Shown here one piece after another: positions 6,511 through 16,321 of a DNA stretch of 53,155 nucleotides. The stretch lies in NCBI GenBank assembly GCA_045540295.1, contig JAZQGY010000004.1, positions 1 through 53,155 on the forward strand. The letters are read 5' to 3'. Source of the DNA: SIG452 sp045540295 (lineage in GTDB: Bacteria > Bacillota > Clostridia > UMGS1840). The notes under the pieces were generated by a model. That model ran no database searches. It was not told the DNA's origin and saw nothing but the letters and a program-made list of their open reading frames with translations. How positions within the stretch are numbered: position 1 is the stretch's first letter; each line of letters starts with the position of its first letter. A program made the position numbers and the translations under genes.

Positions 6511-8558
6511 TCTGATTCTCCTTTCTTCTGCGCCGCCTCTAACTGCTCAATACGGGCAAGCATTCTGCATAATTCCTGAGACAAGGGGTCCGGAATATGA
6601 GTCTGGTCAGTTTGCCAGTCCGCTCCCGAAACTTTCACATTGTTTCGAATCACGACACGGGCAGGAACACCCACACAGGTGCTGTTTTCCGGAACTTCCC
6701 GCAATACCACGGCATTTGCCGCAATTTTAGAATTATCTCCAACGGTAAAGGGACCAAGTACTTTGGCTCCGCTACCAATCATTACATTTTTACCAATAGT
6801 GGGATGACGTTTCCCTGTATCTTTTCCGGTACCGCCTAAAGTTACATTCTGATAGATAGTACAGCCATCCCCGACCTCCGCAGTTTCTCCAATCACCACG
6901 CCCATACCATGGTCAATCATAACGCCACGGCCGATTTTGGCACCCGGATGAATTTCCACCCCGGTAAAGAATCGGGTAACCTGAGAGAGACATCGTGCTA
7001 AAAAATAGTGTTTATTTCGGTAAAGTCTATGCGCTCCACGATGCCAGAATAAGGCATGAATCCCGGGAGACAACAAAAACACTTCCAATTTGTTTTTTGC
7101 AGCAGGGTCTTTTTCCATCACAGCATTGATATCCTCCTGAAGACGGGAGAACACGTTACGGACAGCATCAAAGCTACGGCATAAACCAAGTGCCGCAATA
7201 GGCATCAGCAATGCAAGAGCACCGTAGGAATAACGCTCCTGTGTTTCTGCTATCAAATGCTGAGCAGCAACGCCCAACACAAATATGCAAATAAACAAGA
7301 CTGCAGACTGAGTCTTATTGCGTCGCAGCTTCACCGCACCTACCAGAACACCAAGAACAAAAATCAGATGAAAGGCATTGGCAAGATTTCCAAATTGGAA
7401 CATTCCGTCCCAATAAGAAAAACCGGGGCTTTGCTGCAAGTATATCACGGAGAGCATTTCGCTTCCCCAAGTTAAACCGAATTTTAAAAATGCCAACTTA
7501 CAGTTACCTGCGAAGCCGTTTTCCCAATATCTTTGAAATCCTTCTGCCATCAATTGCTGATGCATTTCATCCGGAGAAATGCTCGGATGATACATCAGCT
7601 CCCGGGCGTATTGATCATCTTTTTGGTTCCATCTGCCCATCTCCTCCGCGTTAGAGCCGATATAGATGTTGTAGCCTAACGGCATATGCGCTATGGATTG
7701 CCCATTTAACTGTTCAATTCCCTTGTAGAAGCCCATATTGCATCCTGCATAACACAAAATGGCGAGCACCAGAGAAAGAAAACGTTTTTTCGGAACCACC
7801 GCAAAGACTGTGTACAACGAAAATGCCAACAGCATCACAATGCCGCAGGGTCGGATACAATTGAGAACCGCCGTCAGAATACCAAAAAAGATTCCGATTG
7901 AAACACTTCCTTTATCCCGAAAACGGATTGCCAAATACAAAAGCACCGTCAACAAAAAGGTAAACAAAATCTCAGTTGCCAAAAATTCCGAATAAAAGAT
8001 AAATGACGGTGAAATCGCATACAAAAATACCGACATATTGGCAATCTTCTTTGAAAAAATCTTGTTAGCACACACATAAAGCATCACTGCAGTGGCAGTT
8101 TCCAAAAAGATATTGCCAATTTGCATCATCAAAAGATTGGGTCCAAAGATACGGTAGCACCAGCTTAGCACTTCGGAAAACCCCACAATATGAGGGAACG
8201 AAGAAATGTAGGAATCCATAAGAGGTTCCCCATTTGCCAAAAGCTGAGCGCTTTCATGATAAATTTTAAAATCGGAAAATGGCTCCAACTGTAAGGTCAT
8301 AACCGCTGCAAGACGTAGCAGGAAACACATTCCCAAGCCAAACCAAAGCCCGCTTTTCTTTTCGCCAAGCTGTTTATAATACCAAATTCCAAGCACCGTA
8401 AATACGATAAGATACAACAGGAGTAACCAAAACGAACCTGCGTAAAACATGCCGCTTGCAACGGTTAATCCAATCACAGAAGTTACAACAGTCATGATAG
8501 CAAACAGGAAAAAAACAAATTTAAAAAACGAGTTTATTTTCTCTTGAAAACGATTCAT
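6507..8558 (-). CDS. Fusion: membrane glycosyltransferase (GT39-like) and serine O-acetyltransferase
   Basis: One uninterrupted frame of 683 codons encodes two proteins normally separate. Residues 1 to about 465 are a polytopic membrane domain with some ten hydrophobic segments, resembling ArnT/PMT-type (GT39) glycosyltransferases with an acidic SDFKIYH loop after the second or third segment. Residues about 472-683 are a serine acetyltransferase: RLQEDINAVMEKDPAA, then HxxAH, then the left-handed beta-helix with MIDHGMGVVIGETAEVGDG and NVTLGGTGKDTGKRHP. The CysE part makes O-acetylserine, the precursor of cysteine, and the next gene is cysS (4-base overlap). RBS AAGGAGGGCC is strong. The SAT domain would be membrane-tethered on the cytoplasmic side. 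A sequencing join could also produce this. Confidence 0.85.
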   Translation of the reverse strand: MNRFQEKINSFFKFVFFLFAIMTVVTSVIGLTVASGMFYAGSFWLLLLYLIVFTVLGIWYYKQLGEKKSGLWFGLGMCFLLRLAAVMTLQLEPFSDFKIYHESAQLLANGEPLMDSYISSFPHIVGFSEVLSWCYRIFGPNLLMMQIGNIFLETATAVMLYVCANKIFSKKIANMSVFLYAISPSFIFYSEFLATEILFTFLLTVLLYLAIRFRDKGSVSIGIFFGILTAVLNCIRPCGIVMLLAFSLYTVFAVVPKKRFLSLVLAILCYAGCNMGFYKGIEQLNGQSIAHMPLGYNIYIGSNAEEMGRWNQKDDQYARELMYHPSISPDEMHQQLMAEGFQRYWENGFAGNCKLAFLKFGLTWGSEMLSVIYLQQSPGFSYWDGMFQFGNLANAFHLIFVLGVLVGAVKLRRNKTQSAVLFICIFVLGVAAQHLIAETQERYSYGALALLMPIAALGLCRSFDAVRNVFSRLQEDINAVMEKDPAAKNKLEVFLLSPGIHALFWHRGAHRLYRNKHYFLARCLSQVTRFFTGVEIHPGAKIGRGVMIDHGMGVVIGETAEVGDGCTIYQNVTLGGTGKDTGKRHPTIGKNVMIGSGAKVLGPFTVGDNSKIAANAVVLREVPENSTCVGVPARVVIRNNVKVSGADWQTDQTHIPDPLSQELCRMLARIEQLEAAQKKGESE

Positions 8559-8675
8559 CTTACGGCCCTCCTTTCTGATGGCAATAGAATAAAAATCCTG
8601 AAAATAATTAAAAAACTTTATCTAGTTTATTGTATATGAAAATGGATGAAATGTCAATCTTTTTCGATTGTTTTT

Positions 8676-10724
8676 CTATAACTGACTTACATAGCTATGC
8701 TGAGCGAACATTCGATTTACCGAGGAGTGAATCCGTTTGTTTTCCGGGCAGAGAAAGTCGGGGTCAGTTTGCAATAGACTTTCAGATGCCTGTTTTGCCA
8801 GACGGACCGTTTCCATGGTATAGGTCAAACGGCTTAACAAGGTGGAAGGAAGTCCGTGTTGACGGGTTCCGAAAAACTCGCCGGGTCCTCGGTTTTTCAA
8901 ATCAAATTCGCTGATTTGGAAGCCATCTGTAGTTTTTTCCATAATCTCCAATCGTTTTCTCGCTTTTTCATCCGATAGATTTAAGAAACAGTAGGACTGC
9001 TTATTACTGCGCCCTACCCGTCCCCGAAGCTGGTGCAGACTTGCCAGGCCGAACCGTTCTGCATTTTCAATCACCATCACGGTTGCATTGGGCACATTCA
9101 CGCCGACTTCTACCACGGTTGTGGAAACCAGCACATGAATGTCACCTTGCAAGAAAGCATTCATCACGCTGTCTTTTTCTTCTGCCTTCATCCGTCCGTG
9201 CAAAAGCCCTACCTGATATTCTTTCAGATAAGTTTTTTGCAAGTCTTCCTGCAAACGGATGGCATCTTCCAATTCCATGGTTTCGCTCTCTTCTATCAAC
9301 GGACAAACCACAAATGCCTGATTTCCTTTTTTTAGCTCCTCTGTGACAAATCGGTACACACGGTCTCTTTGCTTTTCTCCCGCAATTTTGGTCAGAACAG
9401 GAGTTCTTCCAAGAGGCAATTCGTCAATGACGGACACGTCCAAATCACCGTAAATAATCAAAGCTAGGGTTCGAGGAATTGGTGTTGCCGTCATCACCAA
9501 GCAATGAGGATTCTCTCCTTTTTCCGTCAATACAGAACGAGCTTTCACCCCAAATCGGTGTTGTTCATCTGTAATGACTAATCCCAGTTTCGAGAATTGC
9601 ACCTTATCGTATAGTAAAGCATGAGTGCCGATAACTAAAGAAACTTCTCCTGAGGAAAGCCCCAAAATAACAGCGTCCTTCTCTTTTTTCTTCATAGAAG
9701 CAACCAAAAGATTCACAGAAATCCCAAATTCCTCTAAGTACGGCTTTAATCCTTCATAATGCTGACGGGCTAAAATTTCAGTAGGTGCCATCAACACTGC
9801 CTGATATCCGCTTTGGGCACAGATTAGCATCGCCATAGCTGCCACCATGGTTTTACCGCTGCCCACATCGCCCTGCACCAGACGGTTCATCTGGTGACCT
9901 GCTTTAAAATCGGCACAAATTTCTCGGGTAACCCGTTTTTGAGCATTGGTCAAAGGAAACGGCAGCTTTTTGGCAAATTCCTCGGCAATTTTATAGTTTA
10001 CAAGTTTGGGACCAGCGGCTTTTTTCTGCCGTAGTTTAATTTTACCAAGTCCCAACATCAGATAAAACAACTCTTCAAAGGCAAGGCGTTTTCTTGCCGC
10101 CATAAGCTCTTCTTCTCCTCTTGGAAAATGAATGTTTTCCAAGGCATAAAGAAGCTCACAAAGATGGTATTGTTTGCGGATGCCCATAGGAAGGGTTTCC
10201 AAAAGATGCTCTTTGGCAACCTTCAGGCATTCATAAGCAATTTTTTGCACCACACCTTGCGTCAACCCCTTGGTGAGCGCATAGCGGGGGATATAGTTTT
10301 CGGAAAAGTTACCTGCAGGGGTTTCCTTCTGCACGGCAGGGTTCGTCATTTCCACATAACCAATCCGACGGTTCACCTTCCCCGATAAGGTAACAGTGGT
10401 CCCTACCGTCAGTTTTCCTGCTAAATATTTCTGATTAAAAAAAGTAACATGAAGTTCCCCCGTGTCATCTTCGCAAAGAAGCTTCAAAAGCGTTAGATTC
10501 TGGCGAACTCTACGGGTGGATACATCCAACACCCGAACCGTTACCGTGGCAAGCTCTTCTTCCTGAAGCTCGCACACGTTTTTTACGTTCATTCGGTTTT
10601 CATAGTTTTTGGGGAAATAATAAAGCATATCGGCAACCGAAAAAATGCCAAGCTTTTGAAAATACACAAGCCTGGCATCGGAAACTCCTGATATATTAGA
10701 AATGGGCATTGAAAACAGATTCAT
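8676..10724 (-). CDS. recG: ATP-dependent DNA helicase RecG
   Basis: A 682-residue superfamily 2 helicase that regresses stalled forks and processes Holliday junctions. In order: N-terminal wedge/OB-fold domain (residues about 1-230), Walker A GDVGSGKT near residue 285, the DEQH box in ITDEQHRFG, motif III TATPIPRT, the helicase C domain with LRGRVGR, and the RecG-specific TRQHGLPS segment. Length is typical (680-690). It follows fakA in the conserved asp23-fakA-recG order, about 75 bases downstream of fakA. Confidence 0.97.
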   Translation of the reverse strand: MNLFSMPISNISGVSDARLVYFQKLGIFSVADMLYYFPKNYENRMNVKNVCELQEEELATVTVRVLDVSTRRVRQNLTLLKLLCEDDTGELHVTFFNQKYLAGKLTVGTTVTLSGKVNRRIGYVEMTNPAVQKETPAGNFSENYIPRYALTKGLTQGVVQKIAYECLKVAKEHLLETLPMGIRKQYHLCELLYALENIHFPRGEEELMAARKRLAFEELFYLMLGLGKIKLRQKKAAGPKLVNYKIAEEFAKKLPFPLTNAQKRVTREICADFKAGHQMNRLVQGDVGSGKTMVAAMAMLICAQSGYQAVLMAPTEILARQHYEGLKPYLEEFGISVNLLVASMKKKEKDAVILGLSSGEVSLVIGTHALLYDKVQFSKLGLVITDEQHRFGVKARSVLTEKGENPHCLVMTATPIPRTLALIIYGDLDVSVIDELPLGRTPVLTKIAGEKQRDRVYRFVTEELKKGNQAFVVCPLIEESETMELEDAIRLQEDLQKTYLKEYQVGLLHGRMKAEEKDSVMNAFLQGDIHVLVSTTVVEVGVNVPNATVMVIENAERFGLASLHQLRGRVGRSNKQSYCFLNLSDEKARKRLEIMEKTTDGFQISEFDLKNRGPGEFFGTRQHGLPSTLLSRLTYTMETVRLAKQASESLLQTDPDFLCPENKRIHSSVNRMFAQHSYVSQL

Positions 10725-10798
10725 AATATCCTCTTATTTCAAAATATTTAAAAAATTCTAATGCTCAAAGTTTTCGGTTTCGATATATGATATCAAAA

Positions 10799-12394
10799 TT
10801 ATTCTAAAGAAACAAAGTAATAATACACGGGCTGGTCACCGCGATAGAAAGAAAAGTCAATATCCTTATATTTTTTCGTTAAGGTCTTTTCCAAACTTTC
10901 CATTTCTTCACTGTTCACATCAGCACCTGCATACACAGTTACCATAGAAACCGTGTCATCGCACAGTTTTTCGACCACAGAAGCGCAAACTTTATTGGGA
11001 TCTTTGCCTTTGGTGATGATGGAACTGCCGCTTAATGCCATAATTTCGCCTTCCTTGATTTCGATATTATCGAATACGGAATCTCTTACAGCATAGGTGA
11101 TCTGTGCAGATTTTAAGGAAGCGATAATGTCTTTCATCTGTTCCAGATTATCCTCCGGAGACTGACTTTCATCAAAGCCTACCATACAAGGCAGAACATC
11201 GGACATATTTTTGGTGGGAATTACAACCATCTGACCGTCATACAGTTCTGCTGCCTGCTCTGCTGCCAATATGATATTCTTATTATTGGGGAACACGTAA
11301 ACCACATCTGCATTAGTGCGGTTTGCCGCATTTAAAATATCATCGGAGGAGGGATTCATAGACTGTCCGCCGGAAACGATGTGTTCGATGCCAAGTTCTT
11401 TATAGATATTGGCAAAGCCTTCTCCTGCTGCAACTGCAACAAACGCATAAGGCTGACGTTCCTTGGGAATGGAATTCTGAATATTCTCATTCTGATATTT
11501 CATATTATCAATTTTAATATCAATGAGGCTGCCGATTTTTAACGCTTCGGAAATAACAATACCGGGGTCGTTGGTGTGAATATGCACCTTGATGATGTCT
11601 TCCATAGCAACCACAACGATAGAATCGCCCAAGGATTCGTAACGCTGGGTTAACTGATTTTTCTTGCGTTCCGGATTTTGAATGATAAATTCGGTGCAAT
11701 ACTGGAAGTTTACATTTTCGTGATTATCGGTAAATACTTCTGCAGTTTTTGCTGCTTCGGTAACAAATTCTTCAGGCATTTCACCGGTTTTATAATAGTT
11801 TGCCATACCTTCGATGATATAGCAAATCCCTTTACCACCGGAATCCACAACGCCTGCCTGTTTCAGTTTGGGAAGCATTTCCGGAGTCTGTGCCAGAGCA
11901 TCATAAGATGCTTTTACCGCTTCGGTAAACAGCATATCCAAATCTGTGATGTCGTCTTTGATTTCTTCCAAGTGCTCTGCTGTCATACGGATAACAGTAA
12001 GAATCGTTCCTTCCGTGGGCTTCATAATTGCTTCGTAAGCAGTTTTGGAGCCTAAACGGAATGCATTGACCATATCCGCCACATCCAGCTCAGTTTTTCC
12101 TTTTGCCGCTTTGGACATCCCTCTTAAAATCTGAGAAAGGATAACACCGGAGTTTCCTCGTGCACCACGAAGGGCAGACATAGAAACGCCATCCAAAACG
12201 CTTCCTGCCGACTCAGTACGGCTATGAGCCGCAGATGCCGCAGAGGTAAAAGTCATAGACATATTGGTTCCGGTATCACCGTCAGGCACCGGAAACACAT
12301 TTAATGCATTCAGCTCTTCTTTGTTGTTACACAAATGGATTTTTGCCGCCTGAAGCATATTGGCAAGCAGCTCACCATTAATTATTTTATTCAT
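10799..12394 (-). CDS. fakA: DAK2/DegV-type fatty acid kinase subunit A
   Basis: A 531-residue YloV/FakA family protein. The N-terminal DAK2 (DhaL-like) kinase domain carries NVFPVPDGDTGTNM near residues 28-41, whose three Asp bind Mg-ADP, and RGARGNSGVILSQ near residue 75. The C-terminal half matches the FakA middle and C domains. With an acyl-binding FakB (DegV) protein it phosphorylates fatty acids for membrane lipid synthesis; no FakB is in the window. It lies 42 bases downstream of the Asp23 gene and upstream of recG, the standard Firmicutes order. Confidence 0.92.
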   Translation of the reverse strand: MNKIINGELLANMLQAAKIHLCNNKEELNALNVFPVPDGDTGTNMSMTFTSAASAAHSRTESAGSVLDGVSMSALRGARGNSGVILSQILRGMSKAAKGKTELDVADMVNAFRLGSKTAYEAIMKPTEGTILTVIRMTAEHLEEIKDDITDLDMLFTEAVKASYDALAQTPEMLPKLKQAGVVDSGGKGICYIIEGMANYYKTGEMPEEFVTEAAKTAEVFTDNHENVNFQYCTEFIIQNPERKKNQLTQRYESLGDSIVVVAMEDIIKVHIHTNDPGIVISEALKIGSLIDIKIDNMKYQNENIQNSIPKERQPYAFVAVAAGEGFANIYKELGIEHIVSGGQSMNPSSDDILNAANRTNADVVYVFPNNKNIILAAEQAAELYDGQMVVIPTKNMSDVLPCMVGFDESQSPEDNLEQMKDIIASLKSAQITYAVRDSVFDNIEIKEGEIMALSGSSIITKGKDPNKVCASVVEKLCDDTVSMVTVYAGADVNSEEMESLEKTLTKKYKDIDFSFYRGDQPVYYYFVSLE

Positions 12395-12435
12395 GTAATG
12401 TTTTCTCCCTTTTTCAAAGTTGATGCTGCGGCAAA

Positions 12436-12792
12436 TTACTTATTCACCACAATATCGTCTACACAAACGGTAACATCCTTGATTTTCGCGCCGGTCATTT
12501 TTTCAACAGCATAGGTGATATCCTGTTTCACATTTTCTGCCAGTGCTTTAATATTAACGCCATATGTCACCTTAATGTGAATTTCAATGCTGACAGAGCC
12601 ATCACGGCAAACAACCTTGATACCTTTGCGTAAGCTTTCAGAACCAAACATCCGTTTTAAAACTTCTGCTTTGCTTTTTTCGCACATACCAACCACACCG
12701 TAGCAATGGGTTGCAACGTGCCCTGCAATTTCTTCAATCGCTTTTTCTGTTACGGTGATTTCACCTACATCGCTTAATTTCTTTAACGGCAT
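12436..12792 (-). CDS. Asp23/Gls24 family envelope stress response protein
   Basis: A 118-residue YloU-type protein of the Asp23/Gls24 family, associated with envelope homeostasis and sitting before fakA. The domain (residues about 6-110) starts with GEITVTEKAIEEIAGHVA and includes IEIHIKVTYGVNI. The frame opens at 12825, but the ATG at 12792 is spaced about 8 bases from AAAGGATGG and yields the normal MPLKKLSDVG start. Shorter than Asp23 itself and lacking a membrane anchor, as usual for YloU. Confidence 0.9.
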   Translation of the reverse strand: MPLKKLSDVGEITVTEKAIEEIAGHVATHCYGVVGMCEKSKAEVLKRMFGSESLRKGIKVVCRDGSVSIEIHIKVTYGVNIKALAENVKQDITYAVEKMTGAKIKDVTVCVDDIVVNK

Positions 12793-12856
12793 ATTTCTAC
12801 CATCCTTTCTTATTTTTTCTATCAAAGAAACCTTTCGGTTTTCGTCATTTGCAAAT

Positions 12857-13600
12857 TTAGAGTACCTTGTTTAAAAATGCCTTTGTTCTTTCATGAACGG
12901 GATGATTGAAAATATCATCCGGGGTACCTTCTTCTAAGATAACCCCTTCATCCATAAAGATTACCCTGTCAGCTACCTCGCGGGCAAAGCCCATTTCGTG
13001 AGTTACCACAAGCATAGTCATTCCGTCTTTTGCAAGGCTTTTCATAACATCCAGTACTTCGCCGACCATTTCGGGGTCCAATGCGGAAGTTGGCTCGTCA
13101 AACAGCATCACTTCAGGCTCCATACACAGAGCACGAACAATCGCAACACGCTGTTTCTGACCACCGGATAACTGAGAAGGATATGCGTTTGCACGGTCTT
13201 CCAATCCAACTACCCGAAGAAGCTCCTTCGCCTTTTCTTCTGCCTCTGCTTTATTTGCTTTTTTCAGCTGAATGGGAGCTAAAGTCATATTTTTTAAAAT
13301 AGTCATATTGGGGAACAGATTAAAATGCTGAAACACCATGCCAACCTTACGTCTGTGCAGGTTAATGTTCGTATTGCGGTCGGTAATGTCAACTCCGTCC
13401 AAGAAAATCTGACCTTCGGTAGGCTGCTCCAATAAGTTCAGGGAGCGAAGGAAGGTGGATTTTCCGCATCCGGAGGGACCGATAATTACAATTACTTCCC
13501 CTCGTTTTACGTCTAAATCGACGCCGTTTAATGCTTTAATTTTGCCGCGGTTGAAATGCTTTGTCAAACCACGGACTGAAATAATGGAATTAGCGTTCAT
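12857..13600 (-). CDS. Polar amino acid ABC transporter, ATP-binding protein
   Basis: A 247-residue GlnQ-type ATPase. Walker A IGPSGCGKST near residue 38, the Q-loop FQHFNLFPNMT, the signature LSGGQKQRVAI near residue 141, Walker B VMLFDEPTSALD and switch His VVTHEM are all present. It energises import of a polar amino acid through the permease whose gene overlaps its start by 11 bases. The exact substrate is not readable; glutamine, glutamate, cystine or histidine are the usual ones. Confidence 0.95.
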   Translation of the reverse strand: MNANSIISVRGLTKHFNRGKIKALNGVDLDVKRGEVIVIIGPSGCGKSTFLRSLNLLEQPTEGQIFLDGVDITDRNTNINLHRRKVGMVFQHFNLFPNMTILKNMTLAPIQLKKANKAEAEEKAKELLRVVGLEDRANAYPSQLSGGQKQRVAIVRALCMEPEVMLFDEPTSALDPEMVGEVLDVMKSLAKDGMTMLVVTHEMGFAREVADRVIFMDEGVILEEGTPDDIFNHPVHERTKAFLNKVL

Positions 13601-14318
13601 TCTTTCTCAGACTCCTTTCCAGAATACCTACCAACCAGGTGAAGAACATTACCATCACAAGGTAAATCACCGCAGCCCCCAAAAGAGGCATAAAATCCTG
13701 ATAGGTAACACCACGGATAATGTTGGCTCCACGAGTTAAGTCTGTTACTCCAACATAACCCGCAATGGAAGTTTCCTTTAAAAGAACGATAAATTCATTT
13801 GCCAAAGAGGGCAAAATGTTTTTAAATGCCTGGGGAAGAATGATAAACCACATGGTTTGCATATAGTTTAAGCCTAAAGAGCGTCCTGCTTCATTCTGCC
13901 CTGCATCAATACTCATAATACCTGCCCGCACAATTTCTGCAACATATGCACCGGAGTTAATCCCGAATGCAATCACACCGCAGAGCATTTTATCACGGGA
14001 GTTTGCCATAATTACAAAAAAGATAATCAAAATCTGAACCATCACGGGAGTTCCGCGGATTACGGTCAAATAAATTTTGGAAATCGCATTTCCAAGCCAG
14101 AGAAAGATTCTCGCAATAGGATTTTTAATTTCCCGATACTGTTTATCATAGGTAGTTCTGATGGCTGCCACAACCACGCCTAAAACAACCCCTAAAATCA
14201 AAGCCCAGAAGGTCAGAACCAGGGTGTTTTGAACGCCTTCTACTATGTATTTCCAACGGTTCTTCGTAATGAAAGCCGTCACAAATTCTTTTTGCATGCC
14301 GCTAAACCATTCTGCCAT
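13590..14318 (-). CDS. Polar amino acid ABC transporter, permease
   Basis: A 242-residue HisM/GlnP-type inner-membrane permease with about five hydrophobic segments. The coupling-loop EAA motif is visible as EAGRSLGLNYMQTMWFIILP, near residues 142-161. It forms a homodimeric channel with the ATPase encoded directly downstream. It is preceded by the binding protein gene, with a stable hairpin in the gap (14348-14389). Confidence 0.95.
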   Translation of the reverse strand: MAEWFSGMQKEFVTAFITKNRWKYIVEGVQNTLVLTFWALILGVVLGVVVAAIRTTYDKQYREIKNPIARIFLWLGNAISKIYLTVIRGTPVMVQILIIFFVIMANSRDKMLCGVIAFGINSGAYVAEIVRAGIMSIDAGQNEAGRSLGLNYMQTMWFIILPQAFKNILPSLANEFIVLLKETSIAGYVGVTDLTRGANIIRGVTYQDFMPLLGAAVIYLVMVMFFTWLVGILERSLRKNER

Positions 14319-14347
14319 GTTAAATATTCCTTTCCTATGAAACAGCT

Positions 14348-14389
14348 ATTGTCAACCGGAGATTTTTCTGATATCTCCGGTTGACAAAT
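14348..14389 (-). other. Stable intercistronic hairpin
   Basis: Arms TTGTCAACCGGAGAT and ATCTCCGGTTGACAA form a 15-base stem with a loop of about nine bases between the binding-protein and permease genes. No T-run follows on the minus strand, so it looks like an mRNA-stabilising or processing hairpin that would allow higher expression of the binding protein. Confidence 0.6.
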
Positions 14390-14444
14390 CAATTACTGCA
14401 TAAATTCTGTTCCCGGTTTCCCGAAATACAGGATGCTGAATCAA

Positions 14445-15254
14445 TTATTCAGCGGGGATGTATTTTTCGATGATCTGTGCAACAGTGCCGTCTTCGATTA
14501 ATTCTGCTAAAGCGCCGTCAATCTGAGCGGTCAGTTCAGCGTTGTCTTTAGATACTGCTGCTGCATATTCTTCGGTGATGTATTCGGTATCTAAGATTTT
14601 TAAGCCTTCGTTGTTTTCAACGAATACTTTTGCAGGTTCGTTATCAATAACAACGCAGTCAACTTTACCGGTTTTTAATGCCATAACAGCGTCTGCGCCT
14701 TTATTGTAACGTTCTACGGTACCTAAACCTTCGTCTTCAATATCCCAGGTACAGTACAGGTCACCGGTGGTAGCCAGCTGAACGCCAATGGTGGTGTTTG
14801 CGCCTTCCTGGAACAAATCATCTGCAGAGGTGATTTTGGAACCTTCGTTAACGATAATTACCTGAACGCCGGTAGCATAGCTCTGAGTAAAGTTTACAGC
14901 TTCTTTTCTTTCTTCGGTAACGGTCATACCTGCCATTACAAAATCGAACTTACCGGAAGAAACGCCGGGGATTAAAGAATCGAAATCAACATTTTCGATT
15001 ACCAGTTCTCTGCCCAGTTTGTCTGCAATTGCCTGAGCAATTTCAGCGTCGATACCAACAATTTTGCCGTCTTCCATGAATTCATAGGGAGGGAATTCAG
15101 CGTTGGTAGCCATAACCAGAGCATCACCGTTTGCCTGATCTTCCACTGCGGTTTCACCGGCAGTGCCTTTGTTTTCAGTTGCAGGTGCACCGCAACCGGT
15201 AAACAGAGTTACCAGCATTGCAACTGCTAACAGAAGAGTAATGAGTTTTTTCAT
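14445..15254 (-). CDS. Amino acid ABC transporter substrate-binding lipoprotein
   Basis: A 269-residue SBP_bac_3 family protein. The signal peptide ends in a lipobox LFTGC with the lipid-anchored Cys near residue 21, followed by a Thr/Glu-rich linker. The binding domain carries ATNAEFPPYEF, GIDAEIAQAIADKLG and FDFVMAGMTVTEERKEAVNF, the conserved motif set. It captures the amino acid outside the membrane and feeds the permease/ATPase encoded next. The frame opens at 15275, but ATG 15254 follows GAGGAGGAAA. A sigma-A-type promoter precedes it. Confidence 0.95.
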   Translation of the reverse strand: MKKLITLLLAVAMLVTLFTGCGAPATENKGTAGETAVEDQANGDALVMATNAEFPPYEFMEDGKIVGIDAEIAQAIADKLGRELVIENVDFDSLIPGVSSGKFDFVMAGMTVTEERKEAVNFTQSYATGVQVIIVNEGSKITSADDLFQEGANTTIGVQLATTGDLYCTWDIEDEGLGTVERYNKGADAVMALKTGKVDCVVIDNEPAKVFVENNEGLKILDTEYITEEYAAAVSKDNAELTAQIDGALAELIEDGTVAQIIEKYIPAE

Positions 15255-15312
15255 AATGTTTTCCTCCTCGCACATTTGTGCTTTTGAATGTTTTTTATAA
15301 AATTTCTATAAT

Positions 15313-15341
15313 ATTATACTATAACAAGCGAGTTTTTTCAA
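15313..15341 (-). promoter_or_regulatory. Sigma-A-type promoter of amino acid ABC operon
   Basis: TTGAAA (15336-15341) and TATAAT (15313-15318) are 17 bases apart on the minus strand, about 58 bases upstream of the binding-protein start. Confidence 0.6.
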
Positions 15342-15427
15342 TAGATTTTAGAAAATTTATTCCTTTTTTTGCATTTTTATTACAATTTGACAAATATTTT
15401 CCTCAAAGCATCTCAAAAACATACATT

Positions 15428-16321
15428 CTATAATACGATTTTCACAGAAGATGCATACTCCGACGGTGTCATTTTGGCAATCTTCTTGAATTGCTTGGAA
15501 AAATAATGAATACTGTCATATGCCAAAATATTGGCAATTTGCGTAAAATTATAGTTATCCTCCCGAATCAGCATTTTGGCACGCTCGATCTTTAGATAAT
15601 TAAAATACTGCATAACCCCCATTCCCGTTTTTTCCTTGAACAACATTTTCAGTCCTGTACTGTTGGTTTTGGAATACTTTAACACATCCGGAAAACTTAA
15701 GTTGTTACCAATATTTTCGTTTAAAAATTCAATCACATCTTCCACAATATCGTTATCCATCCGCTCTTTCAAAACAGATAGAGATGCCTTAGATGTGTGA
15801 GAAATGGAATTATTCCGATAAAGCGATAACAAAAACCTGGTTAAATCCAGAAGAATCATCTGCTCTGCTCCAAAAGATGCTTCCGGTTTCCGTTTCAGCC
15901 CTTTTGTAAGAGGATCATTCAGTGGCGTTGCAAATGCCTTGGTCGCTTCCTTGATGATGGAAGACAACAGGTTTTTTTCCTCTTTTGTCACGTGGAATAC
16001 TTTATTCTGAAAAAAGCTCATCGCTTTGGACTTGCACTCAAAAGAAACAATCGCAATATTGGGGGCAATCACACCGTTGGAATACACATTGTGAAACTCG
16101 CCCGGTTTATGAAACAGAATATCCCCCTGCTGAAGCCGGTGGGTGTTATCTTCGGCAATGGCGTTAATTTCTCCTTTGTCTACATAGATAAACTCCCAAA
16201 AATCGTGCTTTTCTCCGGTAAATTTAAAATCTTTTGCATACTCCAGGTAATGAATGGTGACCACGTTTTTTATCACAAATTCTTCCTTTAAACGAAGTGG
16301 GGTAAAACTCTGACTACTCAC
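15428..16321 (-). CDS. AraC family transcriptional regulator with cupin sensor
   Basis: A 297-residue regulator. The N-terminal cupin-like half contains HDFWEFIYVDKGE and the GDILFHKPGEFH metal/effector-type motif; the C-terminal (about 195-297) has two helix-turn-helix units and the closing signature YFSKQFKKIAKMTPSEY. The ligand is unknown; such members often sense sugars. The frame opens at a TTG (16345), but the GTG at 16321, about 12 bases after an AGGAG site, is likelier; it overlaps the maf stop by 8 bases. It may regulate elsewhere, as neighbours are not sugar genes. Confidence 0.85.
   Translation of the reverse strand: MSSQSFTPLRLKEEFVIKNVVTIHYLEYAKDFKFTGEKHDFWEFIYVDKGEINAIAEDNTHRLQQGDILFHKPGEFHNVYSNGVIAPNIAIVSFECKSKAMSFFQNKVFHVTKEEKNLLSSIIKEATKAFATPLNDPLTKGLKRKPEASFGAEQMILLDLTRFLLSLYRNNSISHTSKASLSVLKERMDNDIVEDVIEFLNENIGNNLSFPDVLKYSKTNSTGLKMLFKEKTGMGVMQYFNYLKIERAKMLIREDNYNFTQIANILAYDSIHYFSKQFKKIAKMTPSEYASSVKIVL

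Noticed and set aside
7100..7160. Internal AGGAGG as a separate start for CysE
   Set aside because: The in-frame GTG/ATG behind it would cut off the conserved N-terminal helix; it arises from codons for the conserved Leu-Gln-Glu-Asp residues.
14348..14389. Hairpin considered as a rho-independent terminator
   Set aside because: Strong stem but no T-run on the minus strand, and the next gene belongs to the same transporter; kept as an mRNA-stabilising hairpin.
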